Below are positions 55,612 through 64,000 of a DNA stretch of 64,000 bases, one piece after another. The first letter of the stretch is position 1; each line of letters begins with the position of its first letter. A model generated the notes under the pieces. It was given only the letters and a program-made list of their open reading frames with translations, was not told the origin of the DNA and did not search any database. Origin of the DNA: Leeuwenhoekiella polynyae (lineage in GTDB: Bacteria > Bacteroidota > Bacteroidia > Flavobacteriales > Flavobacteriaceae); NCBI RefSeq assembly GCF_004104075.1, contig NZ_QOVK01000003.1, positions 1 through 64,000 of the forward strand, read 5' to 3'. The position numbers and the translations under genes are program-made.

Positions 55612-56595
55612 TTAATCTGCAACCAAATTATCTTCAAGTTTTGTTGATTCTGGCTCTTTTACAGAACCGAATAATTTTTCTTTCCAGCCGGTCCATTTGT
55701 ATTTATATGCTAAAATCCCTAAAAAGATAGGATAAATTATGAATACTGGCAACACATCCATTAAACCAGCCTTTGGATCTGAAATATCTGTAAAAATCGA
55801 ATCTGTTTGAAATGCTGTCCAATCTGCGGTAACCAGTAATGCTGTAATTAAATTATTTGCGGCATGAAAGCCTAATGCTAATTCCATGCCATCATCCATC
55901 AAAGTCATTATACCTAACAGTAAACCGGTTCCAAAATAGAAGACCATTACGATATCTCCCATCGCACTTATCTCTGGATTGAAGTAATGCAGACCTCCAA
56001 AAATAAATGAAGTCATCACCAAAGGAAACCATCTGTTTTTTGCCAAAATCCCAAACCCTTGCATCAAATAACCCCTAAAAACCAATTCCTCAACACTAGT
56101 CTGGATAGGCACAAATAGAACTGCAATTACTACTAAAATTAAAAAGGGCACTAAATTAAAAGATACCAGCATATCTTCTGGAGCTAGAAAATAGCCTAAA
56201 AGTGTAGAACCTACAATATATAAGGTGATCATTATAAAGGCAAACCAAACTCGACCCCAATCAAATTTATTCCGAGAAGTAATGATGCCTTTTAATTTTT
56301 GTTTGTGAATATATTTCAGTACAAAAAATATTCCTCCTAGGGCAAAGACGAAGGTCAAGAGTACTAGAAATAAATTCAGGTTCTTATCAAGAAGCCCCAT
56401 CATTGTACTTTGATCTAATCCACTGGTAGCACTAGTAAATGCTTCAGGATCGCCCTCGTTTTCAAACCATAATTTACCTAGCAAAGCAATAGTTAAAGGT
56501 ATTTGACCAATTACTGAAGCTAGTATTATTACTACCGAACCTACTAAATACCTCCAGAATTCGTGTAATACTTTATAAGCTTGTTCTATAAACAT
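55612..56595 (-). CDS. CPBP family intramembrane metalloprotease
   Basis: This 327-residue membrane protein has about eight helices and the CPBP/Abi motifs: Glu169-Glu170 and Arg174 in VEELVFRGYLMQ, His203 in FGGLHYFNP and the HAANN motif at 244-248. The family includes CAAX prenyl proteases and bacteriocin-related proteases. Its position between menC and menE, with 3 nt and 11 nt gaps, suggests co-expression with menaquinone genes; why is unknown. Confidence 0.88.
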   Translation of the reverse strand: MFIEQAYKVLHEFWRYLVGSVVIILASVIGQIPLTIALLGKLWFENEGDPEAFTSATSGLDQSTMMGLLDKNLNLFLVLLTFVFALGGIFFVLKYIHKQKLKGIITSRNKFDWGRVWFAFIMITLYIVGSTLLGYFLAPEDMLVSFNLVPFLILVVIAVLFVPIQTSVEELVFRGYLMQGFGILAKNRWFPLVMTSFIFGGLHYFNPEISAMGDIVMVFYFGTGLLLGIMTLMDDGMELALGFHAANNLITALLVTADWTAFQTDSIFTDISDPKAGLMDVLPVFIIYPIFLGILAYKYKWTGWKEKLFGSVKEPESTKLEDNLVAD

Positions 56596-56598
56596 AAA

Positions 56599-57633
56599 TT
56601 AAAATTGAAAGCTCCAGTTTTGCTGTGCATTATACCACAACTCGCCGTGCTTAATTACCAGAGGGGAAGATACATTATTTGTGTACAATGCACCAGTACC
56701 GAGACCTTGCGGGATTTTTGTACTCTTTGAATGGGTATATTGTGCAATCGCATTGAGCCCAATGTTGCTTTCTAACGCAGAAGTAACCCACCAGCCTATC
56801 CCCTGCTCTTCAGCAATTTGTATCCAGGTATCACATCCGCGAAAACCTCCTACCAAACTGGGTTTTAAAATAATATACTGTGGCTTAACTGTTTGCAATA
56901 ATTTTTTTTGTTTTGCATAACCAAAAACACCTATTAATTCTTCATCTAAAGCAATGGGTAACGGAGTTTGATTACAAAGTCTAGCCATTTCTTCTTCTTG
57001 GTGTTGTCTGATAGGCTGCTCTATTGAGTGAAGGTCTAAAGCAGCTAATCTTTTTAATTTCTGCAAAGCTTTATCAGGAGCAAAAGCGCCATTTGCATCA
57101 ACGCGTAAGGTTATTTTTTCCTTAGGAAACTCTTTTCTAATGCCTTCTAACAACTTGATCTCGGCATCAAAATCTATTGCACCAATTTTCATTTTGATAC
57201 AATCAAAACCGGTTTCTAACTTTTCATTGATCTGATCTTGCATAAACTGAGCTTCACCCATCCAAATCAAACCATTTATAGCAATCCCCTCATTTCCTTT
57301 TGTAAATTCTGAAGGAAAAAGCTCATATGTATTTTCTGCATTAAAAGACTTGAAAGCCATCTCGATCCCAAATTGGATACTAGGAAAACCCTCTAATTTA
57401 TCATAGAGAACTTGCGCACCTAAATGGATATTTTCACAAACCCAACGAAGCGTTTCTTCGTAATCCGGCCGATCGTCAATACTAAGTCCGCGTAGAATTC
57501 CACATTCTCCAAAACCTATTTTACCTAATTCTTCAATTTTAATAAACCAGGTTTCTTTTTGTGTCAAAACGCCCCGCGAAGTTCCGCTGGGGCGTTTGAA
57601 GTCTAAAACATATTTTTTATAAGTTGCTTTCAA
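56599..57633 (-). CDS. menC: O-succinylbenzoate synthase
   Basis: This 344-residue enolase-superfamily enzyme dehydrates SHCHC to o-succinylbenzoate. The catalytic lysines and metal ligands are in CIKMKIGA (about residue 143), RVDANGAF, SIEQPIR, LDEELIG and ILKPSLVGG. The start is a TTG at 57633 (MKATYKKYVLDFKRPSGTSR), which matches where relatives begin; no ATG lies near. It follows the UPF0173 gene by 10 nt. Confidence 0.9.
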   Translation of the reverse strand: MKATYKKYVLDFKRPSGTSRGVLTQKETWFIKIEELGKIGFGECGILRGLSIDDRPDYEETLRWVCENIHLGAQVLYDKLEGFPSIQFGIEMAFKSFNAENTYELFPSEFTKGNEGIAINGLIWMGEAQFMQDQINEKLETGFDCIKMKIGAIDFDAEIKLLEGIRKEFPKEKITLRVDANGAFAPDKALQKLKRLAALDLHSIEQPIRQHQEEEMARLCNQTPLPIALDEELIGVFGYAKQKKLLQTVKPQYIILKPSLVGGFRGCDTWIQIAEEQGIGWWVTSALESNIGLNAIAQYTHSKSTKIPQGLGTGALYTNNVSSPLVIKHGELWYNAQQNWSFQF

Positions 57634-57643
57634 AAGCTATTAT

Positions 57644-58324
57644 TTAAAGTTCTAATGAACCACCAATTTCCAGAAGGGTAAGTTCTTTTTCAACTGCAGA
57701 AAATGCTTTCTTAGCGCCTTCGTGATCGATCTCAATATAGCCAAACGTATCATAATGGCAACCTACAATCTTATTACATTCTATAAAATCACTGGCACGC
57801 ACTGCATCTTTGATTCCCATTGTAAAATTATCTCCTATCGGTAAAATAGCCAGATCAAGATCAAAGTCTAATGGAATCAGTTTCATATCCATTGTCAATG
57901 CGGTGTCCCCAGCCATATAGATCGTTTTTCCATCCATACTGAATATAAAACCTCCGGGTTGCCCGCCATAGCTTCCGTCAGGAAAAGAACTGGTATGAAT
58001 GGCGTTAACATATTTTACTTTCCCAAAATCAAACTCCCAGCTTCCGCCGTGGTTCATTGGGTGGGTTTCGATGCCTTTGTCAGCATAATGATTTGCGATC
58101 TCATAGTTACTTACAATTACAGCATCTGCTTGTTTGGCAATCGTTTCAGCATCTAGCGTATGGTCTTGATGCGCGTGTGTCAAGAATATATAATCTGGAT
58201 TTAAAGATTTTATATCTATTTTATCTTTTGCAAGATCGTTCCCCGTAATAAATGGATCAGTAAGTATTGTTGCATTTTCAGTCTCAAAACCAAAACAATT
58301 CTGACCGTAATAAGTGATTTTCAT
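57644..58324 (-). CDS. Metal-dependent hydrolase, UPF0173 (metallo-beta-lactamase fold)
   Basis: This 226-residue protein has the metallo-beta-lactamase fold with the HxHxDH motif THAHQDHT (about residue 55), a later HTSSFPDGSYGGQPGG, AGDTALTMDM and GCHYDTFGY. I place the start at the ATG at 58324, opening MKITYYGQNCFGFETENATI as relatives do. UPF0173 enzymes have no agreed substrate. Its place inside the men cluster, and the lack of a dedicated DHNA-CoA thioesterase gene in the window, make a thioester hydrolase role in this pathway conceivable, as a hypothesis only. Confidence 0.85.
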   Translation of the reverse strand: MKITYYGQNCFGFETENATILTDPFITGNDLAKDKIDIKSLNPDYIFLTHAHQDHTLDAETIAKQADAVIVSNYEIANHYADKGIETHPMNHGGSWEFDFGKVKYVNAIHTSSFPDGSYGGQPGGFIFSMDGKTIYMAGDTALTMDMKLIPLDFDLDLAILPIGDNFTMGIKDAVRASDFIECNKIVGCHYDTFGYIEIDHEGAKKAFSAVEKELTLLEIGGSLEL

Positions 58325-58415
58325 AATTCTTTCTCTTTTTTTAATTGTCATTAAATTTCGACAAGGAAAGTCTTAAGAGAAAATCTTGCGCTATAAGTTT
58401 TCGTTAAAAAACTAC

Positions 58416-59318
58416 TCAAAAAAGAAAGCCTACAGTAAAAAGCAGTGAAAAGAAAAAGGTAGATAATGCTACTTTTTTTAGCTCAGGATCCAACAACGCC
58501 GGACTTTCATTCTTAGCCACATAAACCAAGTGCTTGAATAAAGGGATAAAGACTAAAAAAGCAACAGCAGACCATTTATAAGTCTGCGTTATCTGAAAGA
58601 AAACCAAACTGGATGTAAATGCCCCTATAATTAAAAAATAATGATAGTATTTTACGTTTTTCGCCCCCAGCGCTACCGCTAAAGTATTCTTATTTGCTCG
58701 TGCATCACTTAAGCGATCTCGCATATTATTAAGGTTCAAAACCGCAATACTTAACAAACCTATAGTTATGGCAGGCAGCAAAACCACAGTTTTAAATTCT
58801 ACAGCATAGAGATAATAGGTGCCCACAACAGAAACCAAACCAAAAAATATAAATACAAAAAAGTCGCCCAAACCTCTATACCCGTAAGCGCCTTTGCCTA
58901 CGGTATATTTTATAGCTGCTAAAATTGCCAACAATCCCAGTACAAAGAACAAAACTGATTGTAAAAAATGTGTTGAGCCAAAAGCGGTATATATTAGAGC
59001 TATACTTATTAAAAGGGTCAGCATAGTTGTAAATGCCATTCCATTTTTTAATTGCTTAGCAGTAAGCAATCCACTCTGCATTGCTCGTGCAGGACCTATA
59101 CGCTCGTGGTTATCTGTACCTTTAACTCCATCACCATAATCATTTGCAAAATTAGAAAGTATCTGAAAACCCAGAGTAGCTAACAGTGCGAGAATACAAA
59201 TATCCCATCTAAAAACTCCAGCATTATAAGCCAAAGCACTTCCTACAATTATTCCGGAAATTGATAAAGGCAAGGTCCGTAAACGCGCAGCAGAAACCCA
59301 CGCTTTAACTCGTGTCAT
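58416..59318 (-). CDS. menA: 1,4-dihydroxy-2-naphthoate polyprenyltransferase
   Basis: This 300-residue UbiA-superfamily membrane enzyme attaches the prenyl tail to DHNA. The first aspartate-rich motif is NDYGDGVKGTD (Asp60, Asp63), the second NNMRDRLSDARANK near residue 205, and eight to nine hydrophobic helices are visible. Length fits MenA. It starts the minus-strand men cluster; 91 nt separate it from the UPF0173 gene. Confidence 0.93.
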   Translation of the reverse strand: MTRVKAWVSAARLRTLPLSISGIIVGSALAYNAGVFRWDICILALLATLGFQILSNFANDYGDGVKGTDNHERIGPARAMQSGLLTAKQLKNGMAFTTMLTLLISIALIYTAFGSTHFLQSVLFFVLGLLAILAAIKYTVGKGAYGYRGLGDFFVFIFFGLVSVVGTYYLYAVEFKTVVLLPAITIGLLSIAVLNLNNMRDRLSDARANKNTLAVALGAKNVKYYHYFLIIGAFTSSLVFFQITQTYKWSAVAFLVFIPLFKHLVYVAKNESPALLDPELKKVALSTFFFSLLFTVGFLF

Positions 59319-59463
59319 AAGGTATTATTTAGCGTAAAAATAAGCTTATCTCTTCCGATAATAAAATTCTCTATTTGATTTTGCAGGCTGCCAAAAAAGA
59401 ACGAAAGCGTTGTAGAGATACTGATTTTTACTAATTTCACGATCTGCAATTAGCTGTAAATCT

Positions 59464-61131
59464 ATGAGAAATAACCATTTATACTTTTTAATTATTAGTT
59501 TTTTAGTCTTTGGATGTAAAAATGATTCTCAAACCGAAAATAAGATTATTTCAAAAACAACATCTGAAGCGCCATTTATATGGGATGCAGCAAACGTTTA
59601 CTTCTTACTCACCGATAGATTTAATAATGGAGATCTCAACAATGATTTAAACTTTAAGCGCACAGAGAAAACCGGAACCCTGCGAGGTTTTGAAGGTGGT
59701 GATCTAAGCGGGATAACTCAAAAAATTAACGAGGGGTATTTTACAAAATTGGGTATTAATGCTATTTGGTTTACTCCCGTTGTAGAACAGATTCATGCAT
59801 CTGTAGATGAAGGTACCGGTAATACTTATGCTTATCACGGATACTGGGCAAAAGACTGGACTGCATTAGACCCTAACTTTGGCACGTATAAAGATTTAGA
59901 AATCTTGGTGAAAACTGCGCATCAGCATGGCATTCGCCTAATTATGGATGTTGTTCTAAATCACACCGGCCCTGTAACCACACAAGACCCTTTCTGGGGC
60001 GAAAACTGGGCGCGACAAGCTCCTCAATGTTCTTATGAAGATTATGAATCTACAGTTCCCTGTACTTTAGTAGCTAACCTTCCAGATATTAAAACCGAAA
60101 GTAAAGAGACCGTTGAACTTCCAGATTTTTTAATCAAAAAGTGGAAGTCAGAAAATAGATATGAACAAGAGATCGAAGAACTTAATTTATTTTTCTCAGA
60201 AAATAAACTACCCAGAACACCGCAGAACTATATCATAAAATGGCTTACAGATTATATTAGAGACTTAGGTATAGACGCCTTTAGAGTTGATACTGTCAAA
60301 CATGTAGATGAAACCAGCTGGTCTGTTTTGCGTGCTCAAGCTGATCTAGCATTCTTTAAATGGAAAAAAGAAAACAAGGAATTAGTTCTTGATGACAGTC
60401 CGTTTTATATGTTAGGTGAGGTTTATGGTTATGGTATTGCTGCAGGACGCACTTATAGTTTTGGAGATAGAGAAGTAGATTATTTCAGCAATGGTTTTGA
60501 TAATCTGATCAATTTTCAATTTAAGTATGACGCACAAGGTGATTATGAAACCCTATTTTCTAAATATGATTCCATCATTCACAATACATTACAAGGAAAG
60601 AATGTACTCAACTATGTCACATCTCATGATGATGGAGAGCCTTTTGACAAAATGCGAAACAAACCTTTAGAAACCGGCACAAAATTGTTGCTAACGCCAG
60701 GACTATCTCAAGTTTATTATGGTGATGAAATCGCCAGAAATCTAAATATTCCTGACGCCAAAGGAGATGCTACTTTACGGGGCTTTATGCCTTGGAAGGA
60801 TATGAATTCTACTGAAACGAAAACCATTCTCTCCCATTGGCAAAAGTTAGGAAGTTTTCGTAGAGATCACCCGGCAGTTGGTGCTGGAACACATAAAAAT
60901 CTTCAGGAAAAACCTTATGTTTTTTCGAGGAAATTATCTAAAGGGAACATTGAAGATCTTGTAATCATTGGACTAGAACTTCCTTTAGGAGAAAAAGAAA
61001 TCATCATAAACGGCCTTTTTCCAGAAGGCACTAAACTCAAAGACCGCTATTCTGATAAAGTAGGAACAGTGCGCAAAGATAAAATTGTATTAAATACGAA
61101 CCAGACTATTTTATTACTTGAAAAATTATAA
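59464..61131 (+). CDS. GH13 alpha-amylase-family lipoprotein
   Basis: This 555-residue protein has a lipoprotein signal peptide (MRNNHLYFLIISFLVFGCKN, Cys at 18). The GH13 barrel has conserved region I DVVLNHTG, region II with the nucleophile as GIDAFRVDTVKHV, region III with the acid/base as MLGEVYGYG, and region IV as YVTSHDDGEPF. The start of the barrel (DAANVYFLLTDRFNNGDLNN) is typical of bacterial alpha-amylases. It should cleave alpha-1,4-glucans at the cell surface. The next gene begins within 5 nt, so they form a pair. Confidence 0.9.
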   Translation: MRNNHLYFLIISFLVFGCKNDSQTENKIISKTTSEAPFIWDAANVYFLLTDRFNNGDLNNDLNFKRTEKTGTLRGFEGGDLSGITQKINEGYFTKLGINAIWFTPVVEQIHASVDEGTGNTYAYHGYWAKDWTALDPNFGTYKDLEILVKTAHQHGIRLIMDVVLNHTGPVTTQDPFWGENWARQAPQCSYEDYESTVPCTLVANLPDIKTESKETVELPDFLIKKWKSENRYEQEIEELNLFFSENKLPRTPQNYIIKWLTDYIRDLGIDAFRVDTVKHVDETSWSVLRAQADLAFFKWKKENKELVLDDSPFYMLGEVYGYGIAAGRTYSFGDREVDYFSNGFDNLINFQFKYDAQGDYETLFSKYDSIIHNTLQGKNVLNYVTSHDDGEPFDKMRNKPLETGTKLLLTPGLSQVYYGDEIARNLNIPDAKGDATLRGFMPWKDMNSTETKTILSHWQKLGSFRRDHPAVGAGTHKNLQEKPYVFSRKLSKGNIEDLVIIGLELPLGEKEIIINGLFPEGTKLKDRYSDKVGTVRKDKIVLNTNQTILLLEKL

Positions 61132-61135
61132 ACTT

Positions 61136-62881
61136 ATGTATAAATCAGTACTCTTAATGTTTATTCTTTTGGCAACTTACAGTTGTGCCGAATCAAAAAA
61201 AGATAATAATACGACAACAGAAACCACAAATATTGACAAAAAATGGTGGAAAGAAGCCATTGTTTACCAGATCTATCCAAGAAGTTTTCAAGATACTGAT
61301 GGTGATGGTATTGGTGATTTAAAAGGAATCATTAATCGTTTGGATTATATAAAGAGCCTGGGAGTAACAGCTGTCTGGCTTAACCCTATTTACAGTTCAC
61401 CAAATGATGATAACGGTTATGATGTGAGCGATTACCGGAATATTATGAGTGATTTTGGTACTATGGAAGACTTTGATAAAATGCTTTCAGAAATGCATGC
61501 CCGTGATATCAAACTTGTTATGGATATTGTTGTCAATCACAGTAGTGACGAGCACGAATGGTTTAAAGAAAGTCGAAGTTCTAGAGACAATCCCTATCGA
61601 GATTATTATCACTGGTGGCCGGCAGAAAAAGGAGAACCTCCGTATCGCTACAGCCTGTTTGATGCAGAAGGAAATGCTTGGAAATATGATGAGCAAACCG
61701 ATTCATATTATTTGCATTATTTTTCGCAGAAACAACCCGATCTCAATTGGGAGAATCCTAAAGTGCGTCAAGAAGTAAATGATATTCTAAAATTTTGGGC
61801 AGAAAAAGGCGTTGATGGCTTTAGACTTGATGCTTTTCAATTTGCTGCAAAAGACACGACGTTCCCTAAATTCCCTGATGGATTTGAAAAGAATTTCATT
61901 CAATATTATGCGATGCAAGATGGTTTGCATAAGTATCTTAAAGAAATGAATAGCGAAGTTTTTAGTAACTACGATGTAATGACTGTTGCTGAAGGTGCAG
62001 GCAGAACTCTAGAGGAGGCGCACGAACTTGTAGATGCTGACCGAAATGAAATCAATATGGCTTATGCTTTTGACGCTGTAGATATCCCAAAAGCAGATGG
62101 GTATGATTTAGCTACTTTTAAAGAAACATTCTCAAAATGGGATAGTGCCTTTGCTAAAAAAGGATGGATTTCTATATTCTTATCAAACCACGATCAGGCG
62201 CGCATGGTAAGCAGATATGCAAACGACAGCCTCGCCTACCGTGCTCCTTCGGCAAAAATGTTGAATACTTTTATATTAAGTATGCGTGGAACACCCTATT
62301 GTTATTTTGGTGATGAATTGGGAATGACAAACAACCCCAAGCTCAAAAACATAGAAGATTATAAGGATATAGCTGCCATTAATGGCTTTAAGAAAGCAAA
62401 GACCAATAATGAAGATCTGGATGAATACATGCGTAATCTAAGATTTGGCTCTCGTGATCACGGCAGAACACCAATGCAATGGGATGCTTCTGAAAATGCT
62501 GGTTTTACCATAGGAACTCCCTGGTTACCGCTAAACCCAAATTACAAATCTGTAAATGTAAATGCAGAAGAGCAAAACGAAGAATCTGTACTGAATCACT
62601 TTAAGAAAATGACTGCGCTACGCACAAATAACGACGTGTTGGTTTATGGTGACTATAAGTTAATTCAAAAAGAACACAAGCAGATTTATGCATTTACCAG
62701 AACACTTGACAAAGATGAAGTGTTGATTTTGTTAAATTTTAGTAAGAATGAAGCTTCATTCGCTTTAGATAACCTGGCAGCGTATTCTGAAATTAAAATA
62801 AATAACTACCTTGAATTGGCGCACACGGAGTTAGAAATCACCCTAAAACCCTATCAGGCCGTTATTTTGGGAAAAGATTAA
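61136..62881 (+). CDS. GH13 alpha-glucosidase / oligo-1,6-glucosidase-like lipoprotein
   Basis: This protein has 581 residues. The ATG at 61136 opens a lipoprotein signal (MYKSVLLMFILLATYSCAES); an upstream TTG lies inside the previous gene and is disfavoured. The GH13 regions are DIVVNHSSDEH, GFRLDAFQF with the nucleophile, TVAEGAG with the acid/base and LSNHDQAR. The N-terminus KEAIVYQIYPRSFQDTDGDG and RTPMQWDASENAGFT resemble oligo-1,6-glucosidase, trehalose synthase and related enzymes. It likely hydrolyses short malto- or isomalto-oligosaccharides. Both GH13 enzymes in the pair appear to be lipid-anchored. Confidence 0.9.
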   Translation: MYKSVLLMFILLATYSCAESKKDNNTTTETTNIDKKWWKEAIVYQIYPRSFQDTDGDGIGDLKGIINRLDYIKSLGVTAVWLNPIYSSPNDDNGYDVSDYRNIMSDFGTMEDFDKMLSEMHARDIKLVMDIVVNHSSDEHEWFKESRSSRDNPYRDYYHWWPAEKGEPPYRYSLFDAEGNAWKYDEQTDSYYLHYFSQKQPDLNWENPKVRQEVNDILKFWAEKGVDGFRLDAFQFAAKDTTFPKFPDGFEKNFIQYYAMQDGLHKYLKEMNSEVFSNYDVMTVAEGAGRTLEEAHELVDADRNEINMAYAFDAVDIPKADGYDLATFKETFSKWDSAFAKKGWISIFLSNHDQARMVSRYANDSLAYRAPSAKMLNTFILSMRGTPYCYFGDELGMTNNPKLKNIEDYKDIAAINGFKKAKTNNEDLDEYMRNLRFGSRDHGRTPMQWDASENAGFTIGTPWLPLNPNYKSVNVNAEEQNEESVLNHFKKMTALRTNNDVLVYGDYKLIQKEHKQIYAFTRTLDKDEVLILLNFSKNEASFALDNLAAYSEIKINNYLELAHTELEITLKPYQAVILGKD

Positions 62882-62968
62882 GCTAGCTTTAGTTATTATT
62901 TAATACCCCTAAAAATCACCCGCCAAGAAGCTTTTGTATCTTAATTTTTACTAATCAATACCAGCCTA

Positions 62969-63502
62969 GTGGATACCTCTTACTTCTTTAAAAATAACGA
63001 CTTGATAATTGAGTCACTTATAGGGACCACTATAATCTTTGTTCTTATAGTGGTCTATACGCGTCTTTTTGGTCTTAAAAGCTTCAGTAAAATGACAGGG
63101 TTTGACTTTGTCATAACCGTTGCCATCGGTAGTATTTTAGGTATGACCATTAATTCAGGAAATCCTTCTATTCTATTAGGGGCAGCAATCCTTTTTATTT
63201 TATACGCACTCAATTATACAGTTACCTTATTGCGCTACAAATCTGAAAAAGCAGAAAATCTCATTGATAATGAACCTCTTATTCTGATGGAAAATGGTGA
63301 AGTGATTTGGGAGAACATGAAAGCCAGTAAAGTCACCGAAGCAGAACTTAAATCAAAACTACGAGAAGCAAACGTTATTAGACTGAAACAGGTCAAAGCC
63401 GTCATCCTTGAAACTACAGGAGAAATAAGTGTTTTGCATACCAATGATGAATCTATCGAGATTGAAGATTACATTATGGGTGACGTTATTAGAAAAAAAT
63501 AA
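62969..63502 (+). CDS. DUF421 (YetF-like) membrane protein
   Basis: This 177-residue protein has about three N-terminal helices (IESLIGTTIIFVLIVVYTRL, then FVITVAIGSILGMTINSG and LLGAAILFILYALNYTVTLL) and a soluble C-terminal DUF421 domain (LILMENGEVIWENMKASKVT to GEISVLHT). The start is a GTG at 62969. In Bacillus the YetF family is membrane-bound and linked to spore or stress physiology; its biochemical role is unsettled. It stands apart from the GH13 pair. Confidence 0.85.
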   Translation: MDTSYFFKNNDLIIESLIGTTIIFVLIVVYTRLFGLKSFSKMTGFDFVITVAIGSILGMTINSGNPSILLGAAILFILYALNYTVTLLRYKSEKAENLIDNEPLILMENGEVIWENMKASKVTEAELKSKLREANVIRLKQVKAVILETTGEISVLHTNDESIEIEDYIMGDVIRKK

Positions 63503-63612
63503 ATCTCTTAATAAATGGAAATAGGTATTAAAAAATATCATCTGAGCGACTACTAAAATTGATACCGCTTGTTGTTCTAAATCACTAAACAATTCATTTA
63601 AATTAATCTTCA

Positions 63613-63642
63613 AACAAAAACAGGATCTCCAATAGGAAATCC
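63613..63642 (-). terminator. Terminator of the SDR gene at the right edge
   Basis: On the minus strand GGATTTCC pairs with GGAGATCC (one T-G pair) around a TATT loop, followed by TGTTTTTGTTT. It lies about 35 nt after the SDR stop. Confidence 0.7.
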
Positions 63643-63676
63643 CGTTATATTAGTCAAGATTAACTGCTGCGACAGA

Positions 63677-64000
63677 CTAAATAATATAATTGGCAACACC
63701 CCCATCTACACGTAAAGCCGCACCATTTGTTGCAGCCGACAACGGACTAGCAACGTAAACTACCAAATTTGCTACTTCTTCGGTCTCCGCAAAACGCTGA
63801 ATGAGCGACGTAGGTCTGCGCTCTTCAAAGAAATCCTCTATAACTGCATCAAGACTCGTGTCCTTTTTCTCTGCTTGCGCTTTTAAATCTTTTTCATTAG
63901 CTCTACTCATTGTAGGTCCTGGCAAGACACTGTTCACGGTCACATTGGTACCCTTGCTCAGTCTTGCAAGACCTCTTGAAATTGCAAGTTGGGCAGTTTT
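63677..64000 (-). CDS. Short-chain dehydrogenase/reductase (partial, N-terminus outside window)
   Basis: The frame is open to the right edge and ends with 107 codons visible. The visible part starts at KTAQLAISRGLARLSKGTNV, just after where the catalytic Tyr-xxx-Lys should lie, and continues VTVNSVLPGPTMSR and VANLVVYVASPLSAATNGAA to LRVDGG, all standard for classical SDR oxidoreductases. An internal GTG at 63943 would give a false short start. Substrate cannot be assigned. Confidence 0.85.
   Translation of the reverse strand, partial: KTAQLAISRGLARLSKGTNVTVNSVLPGPTMSRANEKDLKAQAEKKDTSLDAVIEDFFEERRPTSLIQRFAETEEVANLVVYVASPLSAATNGAALRVDGGVANYII

Noticed and set aside
61118-61135. TTG start that extends the second GH13 protein into the first gene
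   Set aside because: The ATG at 61136 gives a proper lipoprotein signal; the extension adds residues before it and overlaps the upstream gene.
1-64000. CRISPR array, insertion sequence, prophage or rRNA operon
   Set aside because: I saw no regularly spaced short repeats, transposase, phage structural gene or rRNA sequence on either strand.

Overview
The window is chromosomal DNA from a member of the Bacteroidetes, most likely a marine Flavobacteriaceae; the genus is not certain. Four things point there: low GC content, promoters with the TAnnTTTG -7 element instead of the sigma-70 hexamers, almost no Shine-Dalgarno sequences (rpsU is the striking exception), and families typical of flavobacteria such as NamZ/DUF1343, DUF2851, carboxypeptidase-D-like small proteins, a T9SS-style secreted repeat protein and a men cluster containing CPBP and UPF0173 genes.

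Layout. 1-4008 (minus): the 5' part of a giant secreted repeat protein preceded by a small exported partner; the giant gene runs off the left edge. 4558-6147: prfC. 6342-18068 (minus): a DUF3467 gene and the classic transcription/translation block, read as secE-nusG-rplK-rplA-rplJ-rplL-rpoB-rpoC. 18157-20280 (minus): tRNA-Thr(TGT), Tyr(GTA), Gly(TCC), a tRNA-like relic, Thr(GGT), tuf and tRNA-Trp. 20378-22190 (minus): hpf, xerC, rpsU. 22281-29424 (minus): acyl-CoA dehydrogenase, a broken helix-hairpin-helix gene, two tandem AGCS sodium:amino-acid symporters, a K+ channel and a PspC protein. 29480-30739: a decayed DUF2851 gene. 30823-46925: mixed metabolism and envelope genes: cystathionine beta-synthase-like enzyme, FtsX-type permease, NamZ, class C serine hydrolase, M28 peptidase, methyltransferase, metalloprotease lipoprotein, HAD phosphatase, PepSY protein and EttA. 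47013-52482: DinB, MCC-type carboxylase beta subunit, a PAS histidine kinase and an MFS exporter behind a perfect palindrome. 52491-59318 (minus): M24 peptidase, a Gly/Tyr-rich exported protein and the menaquinone cluster menA-UPF0173-menC-CPBP-menE. 59464-63502 (plus): two GH13 lipoproteins and a DUF421 membrane protein. The right edge cuts an SDR gene.

How the genes work together. Most of the window is core machinery: RNA polymerase, ribosomal stalk and L1/L11, EF-Tu with its tRNAs, RF3, hibernation factor, bS21 and EttA all act on transcription or the ribosome. The men cluster supplies menaquinone. NamZ, the serine hydrolase, the M28 and M24 peptidases and the GH13 enzymes look like an extracytoplasmic scavenging set for peptidoglycan, peptides and alpha-glucans, although they are not one operon.

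I found no CRISPR array, prophage, insertion sequence, rRNA operon or recognisable defence system. The most interesting signals are small: the strong Shine-Dalgarno of rpsU, near-identical adhesin repeats, a 24-bp palindrome at the MFS promoter, hairpins around the rpl-rpo genes and in the leader of one AGCS gene, promoters placed so close to start codons that the mRNAs may be leaderless, and two genes with several independent disabling lesions.
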